From positions 62,001 through 126,000 of the forward strand of contig JANBQC010000007.1 of NCBI GenBank assembly GCA_027576995.1: a stretch of DNA of 64,000 nucleotides, given 5' to 3'. A model generated the notes under the pieces. That model ran no database searches. It was not told the origin of the DNA and was given only the letters and a program-made list of their open reading frames with translations. A program made the translations under genes and the position numbers. Below are positions 11,097 through 21,440 of the stretch, one piece after another. Source of the DNA: Dimargaris cristalligena. Its lineage: Eukaryota > Kickxellomycota > Dimargaritomycetes > Dimargaritales > Dimargaritaceae. Position 1 is the first letter of the stretch, and the number at the start of each line of letters is the position of its first letter.

Positions 11097-13205
11097 CCAG
11101 GTTGGGCCATGGCTATTGGCAAGTGCCAAGGTGCTTGAACTGACATGCATGAGGTTTTTTTAGGCCAAAAAGTAGACCAAGAGGATATGGCTGGTGGACT
11201 GTCAACTAAACAGAAAATGGCCTAAGTGACGAAATAGATAGGGTGGTGAGAAACAGGTGGCATAAGGGATGATATCCCTAGGGAATATGGTGGATTTTAG
11301 CAACCTTGAAAGATGTTTGATACACTGAATGCATGGCAGCAAACCAAGGCATACAAACCAGATACTTGTTTTTAAATGGCATAGGCCAATATATAATACA
11401 CCTTGTTAAGAAGATGTAATGGGCAAGCCATTTAGATCAATATTTTGCCATGTCAGGGAAATAAAATCAACTGCCACTACTAAGCCATCTATACAGCAGG
11501 ATATATGGCTATTGTGTTTCAGTCATCAACACAGCAGCCACTTCTGGTGGAAGGTATTTGGGAGAGGTTCAACCAGGCTGTGTAATAAATAATACATTGG
11601 TTGAGGCAAATGTCACTGGTTATTCAATCTTCCACCTATTTTCCCATACTCATATCATCTCAGACCTTATGTAGTGCCATCTGGAGGTTGGCACTTAACC
11701 CCGGACTATGGACAGCCAGTCCTCATTATTAGAGGGCGGAATATACTGCAATATAGAACAGCAGTATTATTCCCACCATTTTCCCATTAAAATTACCACC
11801 TATACTGTGCCATATACAAAAATACAAAATATATTATTTATTCTAATACTTGCAGTTTACATTTAAAAGTCCGCCTTTCTTCCTTGCATTCAAAAGTCTG
11901 ACTTATTTCCTAGTGGTTCTCTTTTATTCTACCTCATTCCATTCACTAGTTATATTCTGTGTCCTTCCTTTTATACAGTGGCTTCAAAGGCCCACAAAAT
12001 GGTTGCATAAGTAGCCAGTAAATTCTTGCTCATTTTTAAGATAATCATCTCCAAAGAGTTTTATTTGATTTCATTACATTTTTTCTTTGAATTCTGCTGT
12101 AACCTTTTATTGATGCATTTTTTTGACACCACTGTTTCTATTAAAATTTTCAATAAACCTTGCACCCTTACTCATACCCACATCCTCCATTTATTCTACA
12201 ATGCCTATGCCCTCTGGAAATTCCACAATGACAATACCCAGCTCTGCCCCTGTCTCTTCCAACTCCATGAGCCTCCCATCTTCTGCCACCAGGGAGCTGG
12301 CCACTGCAACTTTAGGCCATACTGATAAGGAGACTACTGCCTCCTTGTGAATCCACAAGGCCACCAGCAACAGGCTGGGCATCTCTGGTAGTACACTTTT
12401 TTGTAAAGTTGGGAGTAGCTGAGAAGGGAGGTACCCTTATAATACAGCCAGCTAAAGTAAGAATGGCCATTTAGGTTGGCAATAGTAATTTTTATCAATA
12501 TAATGAGAGTGGATCACTAGCAAGCTGGAATAGCCTAAACCTGTGTGAAAACAGCAGCTAGTAGGTGGCAGGCCTTCATGCCCTGCCAACCATAATGTAC
12601 CAAAGGAAATACATAGAGGGCACAACCTAGCATCTTAAATTTAGTCTGGTTTAGAAAAGTGGGGGGTATAAGGATAGCAAAAATATTAGTGGTAGGAAGT
12701 ATCAGACAAGCTATAATACTACAGTTGTTAATTTAAAAACTATGTCAACAATGCTGTAAAGCTGGGGGAGTCAATATCATTGCAGGGTAGTTGCAAAAAT
12801 ATAACTAGAGGTGGAGTATCATAGGAAATGAAGAGGGGTATTGTTGAGCTACTGTTGGACCCCAGTCTAGCACTATTGGACTTGGAGATCCAAATGGGGG
12901 GCCATTGCCTTCCTGCTTGTGTGGCTTAAAGCCACTTGGGCTGGCCCCCTACTGGTAGAAGATGAAATGATTACTAAATCAGAGTGAATGGCTCCAGGGA
13001 TAGGTAGAGTAGCCATATCAGGTCTGTAAAGGTACATAAATGGCCATCCCAGGATAATAAAAATAATGTAAATAAGGGATATATTTTATTACATTGAGTA
13101 CTTAGTATATTATTGACCTTGGTTATCTGGCTGGCCCCCTTCAAGCTAGCAGGTTATGCCTGCTTTAGGCATTTGCCCACTAGCTATATATAATGATATC
13201 CACTT
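11097..13205. repeat. CpG-depleted block, probable decayed transposable element
   Basis: Read base by base, these about 2.1 kb contain only about four or five CG dinucleotides (for example near 11229, 11702, 11737 and 11872), whereas flanking lines often have several per 60 bases. TG and CA are frequent. That is the footprint of cytosine methylation and deamination on silenced repeats. A short Ser/Thr/Pro-rich frame, MPMPSGNSTMTIPSSAPVSS and onward (12201-12350), resembles the start of a retroelement gag-like ORF only in composition. I could not find paired terminal repeats, a reverse transcriptase motif or a transposase, so the element class is unknown and the boundaries are set by CpG content alone. 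Confidence 0.55.
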
Positions 13206-13724
13206 GATAGATTATTACAAGATGGGGAACTCTACCCGCCTGAGTTTCTTAATAGCCAGGGAGAGAGTGTATAAGTGGTTATTGGGATAAACCAGATGCA
13301 TATGGGCTAATTAAATGGCGGGTCATAATCTGGGGAAATATTAATGTGAAAGGATGACTCTAAGTGTATCATCTAAGAGGAGCAGCGGCACCGGAAGTGC
13401 CCCTTCAGATTAATGAAGAAACCCATTAAAGATGGCCTTTGGGTGTCAGCTAGGAAGGTAGGTAAATGATACTCTTGGTACTGGGTGCTATATTATGACC
13501 AGGTCTAATTGGACATCCCGCTATGTATTTAACGAATAATTACGACAGGTGGTTGAGAGGGGGGGATACTATAAGGTCATCACTATAACAGCACTGCACT
13601 GCTGGCACAGCAACGTCTGACCAGTAATATACAATCACATCCTCATGTGTGTTACTTCCTAAACTTAGTTAAACTTTGACATTTATATTTTTTGTATGAC
13701 AATTGACGCATTTACTTACCCACC
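13206..13724. other. Region upstream of PIG-A
   Basis: CpG frequency returns to the window norm from about 13.2 kb. No ORF of note. The last about 100 bases before the ATG at 13725 are T-rich, which would suit a fungal promoter or leader. Confidence 0.4.
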
Positions 13725-15997
13725 ATGCCCGCTCTCAACATATGGTAAGTCCGACCGAAGCCCGATTCCCGCTTTGCGAAACCCTCAGGATTCCGTGACC
13801 TGCCCGCGTCCTAACATCGGCCTCCCCCGCCTCCGCATCCCGCGGGCTTAAACTACGCACCCCTCGCATGCACGGGCCTTTATAACTTGACCCTCCTATA
13901 GCCACTAACGCCCATTTCACAGCCCGTGCCAATGGGCCACTCCCTTATTCCGCTACCCCAGTCTTGCGTCAGACTTTTTTTATCCCAACACCGGTGGGGT
14001 CGAAGCCCATCTGTATAGCCTGTCCCAATGCCTCCTCCGGCGAGGACATAAAGTAAGTAACTAGAAGAATACCTTGGTCAAAAGTATAGAGTGCCTTCAT
14101 ATGGCCATTTCTATTACCATAGTCTCTGGGCCTTGGACCTCCCGAATCGCTACGCCACCTGCTAATCACCTGTTTATTTGGAAAAATAACCACCACCGCC
14201 CCCTCATTCCACCGGTGGATTAGGTCATCATTATTACCCACGCCTACGGGAAGCGCACCGGAGTTCGGTATCTATCGGACGGATTGAAGGTCTACTACAT
14301 CCCGGGACTAGTCATCTACAACCAAGCTACACTGCCCACCGTGTTCGGCAACTTCCCCATTTTCCGCTACATTTTTATCCGCGAACAAATCCAGGTGATA
14401 CACGGCCACGGCTCCTTATCGCCCTTCTGCCACGAAGCCATCCTCCACGCCCGCACCATGGGACTCAAGGCCTGCTTTACGGACCACAGTTTATTCGGCT
14501 TTGCCGATACGGGCAGTATCATCACCAACAAAATGCTCAAATTCACCCTATCCGATATTGACCACGTCATTTGCGTTTCGCACACGAGTAAAGAGAATAC
14601 GGTACTGCGGGCCGCCTTAAACCCCCTCAACGTATCCGCGATTCCCAACGCTATTGTAGGATCGTTACTCAAACCCGACCCCACGGCCGCGGACCCCGAG
14701 TGGATCACCATCGTCGTGGCCTGTCGGTTAGTCTACCGCAAGGGGATCGATTTATTGGTGGCCATTATCCCGCGCATCTGCCACCAGTACCCCCGCGTCA
14801 AATTTATCATCGGGGGTGATGGGCCCCGCCGCATTGATTTGGAACAAATGCGCGAGAGCTACGTCCTACAGGACCGGGTCGAGCTCCTGGGGGCCGTCCA
14901 AGCCGCCGACATCCACAAACTGCTGGTCCGGGGTAATATTTTCCTCAATACCAGTTTAACGGAAGCCTTCTGTATCGGGATCGTCGAAGCGGCCTGCTGT
15001 GGCCTGCTAGTGGTGACTACTAAAGTCGGCGGAGTGCCCGAAGTGCTTCCGGAACATATTATCAAATTTGCGGCTCCCGAAGAAGATGGTAGGTTATTTA
15101 GATCCCACCCACCCCCACCTCTCTCGCATTTTCTCTATATATCCCGTCAACTTATGGTAACACCGATTAGTTCAAGGCACTACTAACATCCCGTACTCTC
15201 CATTGGCTGTTTATTCTTTTCTTCATTTCATAGATCTGGTTCGAGCGGTTTCGTTGGCTATCGAGACAGTACACGTCCGCGACCAGCGCCCTGAATTGGA
15301 TCCGTTCGTGCTGCACGAAACTGTCAAACGCATGTACAGTTGGATGGACGTGGCAGTCCGTACCGAACGTGTATACTACTCCATTATGAAAGTGGAGGCA
15401 CCACCCCTCATTGAGCGTCTGCGCAGGTAAAATATATTCCGGCACATCTATGGTACATCTTTTGCGCCAATGCCCCCTGTAGCGGAACATGCATTCCTGA
15501 ATATAATGAAGGTGCGGAGCCTTTGGATCTAGAGAAATACAGACATCCTCTTGATTTACCCATTTTTATTGACGCCTTGTTTGATTCTAACTCGTATTAT
15601 ATAACGATGCCTGTGATTGGGCGGGGTAATATATATATTTGCCTTATTTCACGCCCAACTCTCTCCAGATACTATGGCTGCGGCCAGTGGGCGGGTAAAC
15701 TATTCTGTATATTAGCAGCCATTGATTTCTTACTCTATCTATTCCTTGAGTGGGCCTTTCCGCGCCAGAATATTGAAATTGCCCCCCGGTTCGACCATAA
15801 GCGATACGTCGAGGTAAGTAGCCCCAAATACCAGTTGGCACTCGGCAGTAATGAATGTAGTCATAAATATAGCAGTTTGCCCCTTTTGATGCCACCCTCA
15901 TTTCAATAGTATACTATGCTAAGACTGACAGGTTTGTATTTGGGTTTATTTGTTTATCCCACAATAGGATAAACGAAAAGAGGCGGAAATGAAATAG
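13725..15997 (+). CDS. GPI3: Phosphatidylinositol N-acetylglucosaminyltransferase catalytic subunit (PIG-A/Gpi3)
   Basis: Seen: six exons, 13725-13744 (20 nt), 13962-14052, 14224-15088, 15234-15426, 15669-15813 and 15968-15997, joining in frame to 447 residues, close to the family's usual 450-480. The N-terminus reads [20 protein letters not shown], the hallmark of PIG-A. The GT4 glycosyltransferase core includes [38 protein letters not shown] and an EX7E-type stretch around [20 protein letters not shown] single C-terminal membrane segment ([18 protein letters not shown]) anchors it in the ER. Known: it transfers GlcNAc from UDP-GlcNAc to phosphatidylinositol, the first step of GPI-anchor synthesis, in the GPI-GnT complex. 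The last exon adds only DKRKEAEMK and is the least certain part. The gene is convergent with the next one; the stop codons are 213 bp apart. Confidence 0.93.
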
Positions 15998-16210
15998 CAA
16001 TAAATAAGATTGGTGGATAGTGTAATTTTTTTGACACATTTCGATGTGCGACGAAATCCAGAAGGCGGTTTGGCGTCATTGATTGGTGATTTTAGGTGGA
16101 AGAAAAAAAATATCTATGGAATAATACAAATAACCAGTAGGTCGAATTCGGCCAGGGTGGGCATCAAATGCGATAATGGGGAGGGCTTATGATTTGCCCT
16201 TTTGCTGCGT

Positions 16211-17423
16211 TTACCGAGTCACGCATAAGGCCACCCCTGCGACCACGAGAGACATTCCCAGCCAGGTTTCTAAAGTAGGAATATATGGAGCACATAAAGT
16301 ATATAGATCGAGTTGGTTAGACCTGCCCAATTGCTTTAAAGTCAAATGGATATGCCGGGGGGTGAGATTGCTTTTCAGTGGTGGTGGTGAACTTACTCTT
16401 TGAGCCGATATCCTCGCCGAGAAGATAGCCGGCCAAGGCGGTGAAGACAAAAGTAAGCGAGTTGGTAATGGGCACCGCCAGAGAAAGGTCTGCACAAGGG
16501 TTGTGTATAGTGGGAAAAAATACAGATGGTTCAATTCCAGGGGCGGTATATTAGATATCAGCAGGGATGGCTTTGAAGGGCGCGGCGGAGAGCCGGATAT
16601 CTCCCTTCTATACCAGGCCAACTCGGCTAACAGGAAAATCCGGACATTGTGGATTGGAATAATACTATGTAAAATATGATTGGTGGTACACTTACCTGAT
16701 TTCCCCAGGGTGTAATAATAGACCATGGAACCACTTAAGTTTAGGGCCAGCGGAAGCACATACTATATGGGGTAAGCAATTGTATCAGGGTAGAACAATG
16801 GAGTGGGTTAGAGAAATGGTCAGATCGCCAAGCACAATAAAAATGGGTTTTTTTGGGGGGGGGTAAGCCTCACGTGGATTGAGGAGAGGGGAGGGGGAAA
16901 TCGAGGCGACAGCATTGTAATTAGCGATATCTTTACCTGCCACCGGGTCAAAAGGTACCACATTTCGGATAAGGCGCGTTTCCACCAGGCGGAATATTGG
17001 GGCAGGTTCTCGAGGCCAGCGGTACCCCGTTTGATAAACGGGTTGGTGAAGCCCCAGCAGAGGGCCACTAGGATGAAGCCAACCGACGTGTCTGGCAGAG
17101 GAGGATAGCAATAAGGGAAAGAGGGAAGAATGTTCGATGATAGATACACCGAGGGTTGGGGGTTAAATAATGCCCAAGTTTGGGTATATACGCGTGCATA
17201 AGGGAGCCCATTCCTCTTCCCCCCTATGATATATGTATACACTGGGATACTTGGCCAAGGCGCAGAAGGCCACCTGGTGAACAATAAGGCTCGGGGCAAA
17301 TTGCCTTATTAAGTAAGCGGGAAGGTGAGCCAGAGAGAGGGGGAGAAGCTCGTAGTGCCGCGCTTTTCTAAACGAGGTGGTGGAGCCGGGTGACTTACCA
17401 AAAACTTCAGGGACTTGGAGCAT
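16211..17423 (-). CDS. TMEM234-family small membrane protein
   Basis: Seen: five small exons on the minus strand, 17423-17399, 17091-16937, 16762-16696, 16489-16397 and 16269-16211, all splicing in frame to 132 residues. Recognisable blocks in order: [19 protein letters not shown], then a short loop ending [58 protein letters not shown], and a last helix [14 protein letters not shown]. This matches TMEM234 (transporter-like, four membrane helices, drug/metabolite-transporter fold) along its whole length. Known: the family's biochemical role is not established; the animal protein has been linked to the kidney filter. No signal peptide is needed. Every exon is shorter than 160 nt, so simple ORF calling misses the gene. 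The first exon (MLQVPEVF) rests on splice fit and an in-frame ATG. Confidence 0.88.
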
Positions 17424-18779
17424 GGTGGAGACTTGGGGCAGAAGTAGGCTGTGATAAAAGTATACGAGTAGGGAGGCGGCGGATGAGAGGAGTGGCGTAA
17501 GAAGAGGGCAGTAATGGGTGGTAATGCACAAGTCGAGGTTGATTATAAGTTAAGGAGGAGAGAAGGAAGGAAGGGATCGGGAAAACTGGGAGGGACGGCG
17601 AGGTGGGGGAGGGTATATGTGGTTGTAGACTATATGCTTATTATGCTGGGCAACGCCCACTTTTAACGGCAGGGGGGAGGAAACCCAGCCAACCCGAGCC
17701 GAGCCATCAGCCATGAGGAAAAGGAGAGAAGAGAAAAGGGGGTGGTGGTGGTATGCGGATGCCGAGTGTAGCGTCGCGCCACACACTAGCCCACAGAGTA
17801 CCCGACCAGTCGCAAGCCGGCTGGGTTGCACAGCCCGCACCCCTTTTTGCGTTGATCTGTTGCTGTATAATCGGCAGTAAACAAAGGGTCCTCTACTCTA
17901 ACCGGTGAGATGCACCACCGATGGTGGATCCTATGGCGGAACGTCACAGTTGGAACTGTGGTGGAGCGAGCGAAAGAAGGGAGGAAGAGATCAGTCAGAA
18001 GGATAGTCAAAGAACAAACCGGTGGAATCTCTCCGTCACACACTCACAAACAGCGCTGCTCTGTACACAGCAACGGGCCGGGCAGTATCCATACAATTAA
18101 CAAAAGTAGCCGAGGTGTGAAATAGACGGTTTTTTATTGGAAGGGGGTTCAGAAATAAATCGAAACAACAATACTGGTTATGTACAAATAAAAAGCGAGA
18201 AGGAAAGATCGAAAATAATTTTCTACAAATGGGTGAGAGTGTCCAACGTGGCTTGGATTAATATATGTAAGTATGTAACAAGGTGGCGACCAAATTAAAC
18301 AGGGGAAAGAAAGCCAAAGGGGTTGTTGGAATGGCAGGAGGTTTAGAGCCAAGGCACTGCTATACCTCTACTTCAACTATGGGTAAACGTGGGGCCCGGG
18401 ATTGGGGGGAAGCCAACGTGTGCACATAGAGAGAGAGGGCTCCTTAATGAGGAGCGGATTTCAGCGGAACTATGCCTGGTTGTTGGGGACTCAACCAAGC
18501 TAAAAATTAAATAGCAACGCCGGTCATCATAAGCCAGGGTGCCGATAAAGGGCCCCGGGGAATGATGCAAGGGCTTTTGTAGTCACTCCGTCGATAACGC
18601 TCTAAATAAAACTTAAAAATAACGGATACCATTATCATATTACAAAACACGAATTTTTAAAAGACAAATCATATATCTACATACAAAGAATAACACTGGG
18701 CCTATTATATATCTGCTAACATGGACCAAACCGGATGCATACCACCGTACCATCAGCATAGCGAAAAATAAAGCGCGGT
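17424..18779. other. Intergenic region between TMEM234-like and MedA-like genes
   Basis: Purine-rich on the plus strand (pyrimidine-rich on the minus strand), which produces several low-complexity minus-strand frames (17163-17531, 17550-17840, 17786-18043) without family resemblance. It should hold the TMEM234-like promoter and the 3' region of the MedA-like gene. Confidence 0.5.
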
Positions 18780-21440
18780 CTACTCCACGGTGGCAGTAGT
18801 AGAAGCAGCGGACCCACCGCCATTGATTAATGATGCGTGGAGTTCGTTCACCATTTCGTCAATCGATTGATCCGTCGAATCATGAGTTGACCCCATTGTC
18901 TCCGGTAGCAAATCAAGTTGGCCGGCGTTACTGTCCTCCGCCGAAAGAAGACCAGTCTCGTTAGTCGTAGGGTCCATCGTCGCTGTTGTTGTGGTAGTAG
19001 TAGTGGCGGTAGCATCCACCACCATATCCATATCCATTTCCACCTCCGCTAGAATCGTGGATGGGTCGTTGAACACCGACGTCATGTTAGGCGGGGAATC
19101 GGGGCGCGTCATAAAGTCGTGCATACCGAGGTCCATGGAGAGAGCCAGGTCGCCGTTGGTCAGGGATTCGGAGGAGAATCCACCCGAGGCTGCAGCGGCT
19201 AGCAAGTCCTCGTCCGTCATCGCGTGATTGGTATTAATATTACCCCCTGAAGCAACGGCAGCCGTTGCCCCGTTCTCCGACCCGCCTACGCCGTTGTCAA
19301 CCGCCGCCGACATGGAGTCAGCTGGGAGAGCCACAGCATCATCCCGGACGGCTAATGAATCCGTGGTGGTGGTGGCGGCGATGAGATCGGCGTAATTTCC
19401 ACCAGCTAGGGCGGCCTTCATGGCCTCCTCGAACTGGAACGAGTCGAATTTGCTGAGGTCCGTCGAGGGATCCATGGCTTGGTCCGTGTCGGTAATGGCA
19501 CTACTGGGTGGTGCCATCGACGACGGAGGGGCCATATTGAAAGCCTGCAACAGTTCATTGGAGGCCTTGGTTGAAAAGAGGGACGACGAATCGGCGGGTA
19601 CTGAGACGGGATAGGAGGAAGAGGTGGAGGAGGCCTGCTGTGACCGGTGTTGCTGATGGGCGTGACCATCGCCCGCCAGTCCGGAGACGGAGTGTGGGGG
19701 GGGGTGAGGGGAGGGGGTCGCCTGCTGTTGTTGTTGTTGTTGTTGGGCCTGCATAGCCTTCAGCATAGCCATAGTCTGGCGCCGGTGTTGCATACTGTGT
19801 TCGGCGTTGTAGGGGTCGGCCACGGAATGACGACGGGTCACATTGACCAGGCGCTCGTTTGTCCGCATGCAGTGGTTGTTGCCGCCACCGTTGTTAGTAG
19901 CAGTGGCGGTCCCCGCATTACCCCCCCCCTGGGGAAACCCGTGCAGGTACGCGGGGTTCAGTGCGGAGGTCAGGTAGGCGGTTGAATTCCCCGATGCCAC
20001 GGCCGCGGCAGCGGCCTGGTACATCTGGTGTTGGTGGTGGGAGTTGGCAGCGGCACCCGTAAAGTTCACTAAACCATTATTACCCTGCAGGGAAGGGTGG
20101 TACTGATTTAAACTGAGGTACCGGGACACGGCCTGGGCGTGGTGGTGGGGGTTCATACCCGAAAACGGGTGCTGCTGCTGGTGGTGGTGGTGCGAGGCGG
20201 CCATCCCGTTGTTATTATTCCCATTACCACCCGATAGTTGCTGATGGTGGGAGTGGTGCAGGTGGAGCGGATTCACCGTACTGCCGTCAACGGCCTGGTG
20301 CAGGTAGGAGGGAGCAGCCCCGCCAGTGGCATCACCCACCATCTGCTGTTGCAGCCACTGGCTCACGTTCGAGGCATTGAGAGCCGAGGTGGAGAACCGG
20401 CGCTGCTGCTCGCTAAGGCGGTACTGCTGGAGGTAGTCGGGGGTCTGGCTGCTGGACCTATCGTGGCTCAGTCGGCTACAGCCGCCCATGGACTGATTGC
20501 CGTTCCCGTTACCACCGCCCCCCATAGAATTACTGTCCGCGCCGCTGAGCGAGTAGTTGTCCAGGGAAATACTGGCGGTAGTGCTGTAGCTGGCCGTGTA
20601 CTTGCCGATGATCTTTTTGAGGGCAAACGACAGAACGCGCCAGTGGAACACTTTGACGTCTTTTTCGATGTTACGGGGCTTAGGGTTGGGGAACGACATG
20701 ATGAGTTTAAAAAAGGTGGTCGAATCGTCCTTACTCTTGGAAACGGTCAAGGGGCGGAACCCCTCCAGGTTGCGGCGGATGCGGTTCTTTTCCTCCACGG
20801 TAAACCGCACACCAATTAGAGCTTCGAGAAGATAGATGCAGTCAACGCTGGTGATGAAGAAATCGTTCTTGTCGTCCCAGTAGATACACGACACGACAAT
20901 GCTGTTCTGGACCCGCTCAGCCGCGGCCACGGGTTTGAATCCGCATACGATGTGGTTGTGTTCGTGACGTCGCCAAAACTGGACCAAACGCCGGCGGTTG
21001 CCGCTCTCTTCGGCCGACCAGTCGTACACGACCTGGTCCAGGTCACCTTCGATATCCAGCTTGGCCTTGTTAAGCAGCGAGGCGTAGGGGTTGAAGCTGC
21101 CGAGGTAGGGGTCTGATGAAGTAGCGTTGGCATTGATGTCATCACTGAGCCCCGTTGTGGCGGAGGGTAGACCGACCCCCTGGCCCAGACCGGGCGGGGT
21201 GTCTTTTTCGGACCCTTTGGTTTCGCTCATTTCGCTGGCATTGGCGCTATCGACCATTTTAATGCTGCTGTCGTCCTTGTCCAACGAGCCGAGGTCCAGA
21301 CCGTCCTTGAGGGCGTGGCTCACGTCCATGGGCAGGTCAATAGCTGCGGGAGTTGCCATGTCGGAGTACATTGATCCAAGGGAGGGGGGTGGGGTGGTGG
21401 TCGCAGATAACGCGAAGTATAGGGGGTCACTAAAGTACAC
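18780..21440 (-). CDS. MedA/DUF7082-type transcriptional regulator with Gln/His-rich region
   Basis: Seen: one 886-codon frame. Residues about 110-310 form the conserved domain: VVYDWSAEESGNRRRLVQFW, then VSCIYWDDKNDFFITSVDCI, then EEKNRIRRNLEGFRPLTVSK, then MSFPNPKPRNIEKDVKVF and a trailing ALKKIIGKYTASYS. I know this block from fungal Medusa (MedA/Acr1/Ren1) developmental regulators. The rest is low-complexity: an Asn/Gly/His stretch (about 310-520), a polyglutamine run (about residue 567), His clusters, then an acidic Ser/Thr/Ala-rich tail with Asp-Met repeats, typical of activation regions. Known: MedA-type proteins are nuclear and control sporulation and adhesion; their biochemical mechanism is unclear. 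The start is uncertain: Met at residue 1, 24 or 28 could serve, as homology begins much later. No intron is visible. Domain call is firm; orthology to medA is likely rather than proven. Confidence 0.8.
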   Translation of the reverse strand: MYFSDPLYFALSATTTPPPSLGSMYSDMATPAAIDLPMDVSHALKDGLDLGSLDKDDSSIKMVDSANASEMSETKGSEKDTPPGLGQGVGLPSATTGLSDDINANATSSDPYLGSFNPYASLLNKAKLDIEGDLDQVVYDWSAEESGNRRRLVQFWRRHEHNHIVCGFKPVAAAERVQNSIVVSCIYWDDKNDFFITSVDCIYLLEALIGVRFTVEEKNRIRRNLEGFRPLTVSKSKDDSTTFFKLIMSFPNPKPRNIEKDVKVFHWRVLSFALKKIIGKYTASYSTTASISLDNYSLSGADSNSMGGGGNGNGNQSMGGCSRLSHDRSSSQTPDYLQQYRLSEQQRRFSTSALNASNVSQWLQQQMVGDATGGAAPSYLHQAVDGSTVNPLHLHHSHHQQLSGGNGNNNNGMAASHHHHQQQHPFSGMNPHHHAQAVSRYLSLNQYHPSLQGNNGLVNFTGAAANSHHQHQMYQAAAAAVASGNSTAYLTSALNPAYLHGFPQGGGNAGTATATNNGGGNNHCMRTNERLVNVTRRHSVADPYNAEHSMQHRRQTMAMLKAMQAQQQQQQQQATPSPHPPPHSVSGLAGDGHAHQQHRSQQASSTSSSYPVSVPADSSSLFSTKASNELLQAFNMAPPSSMAPPSSAITDTDQAMDPSTDLSKFDSFQFEEAMKAALAGGNYADLIAATTTTDSLAVRDDAVALPADSMSAAVDNGVGGSENGATAAVASGGNINTNHAMTDEDLLAAAASGGFSSESLTNGDLALSMDLGMHDFMTRPDSPPNMTSVFNDPSTILAEVEMDMDMVVDATATTTTTTTATMDPTTNETGLLSAEDSNAGQLDLLPETMGSTHDSTDQSIDEMVNELHASLINGGGSAASTTATVE

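Noticed and set aside
12026..12350. Two overlapping plus-strand ORFs of 75-99 codons inside the CpG-free block
   Set aside because: Only Ser/Thr composition, no zinc knuckle or polymerase motif; not enough to call a retroelement gene.
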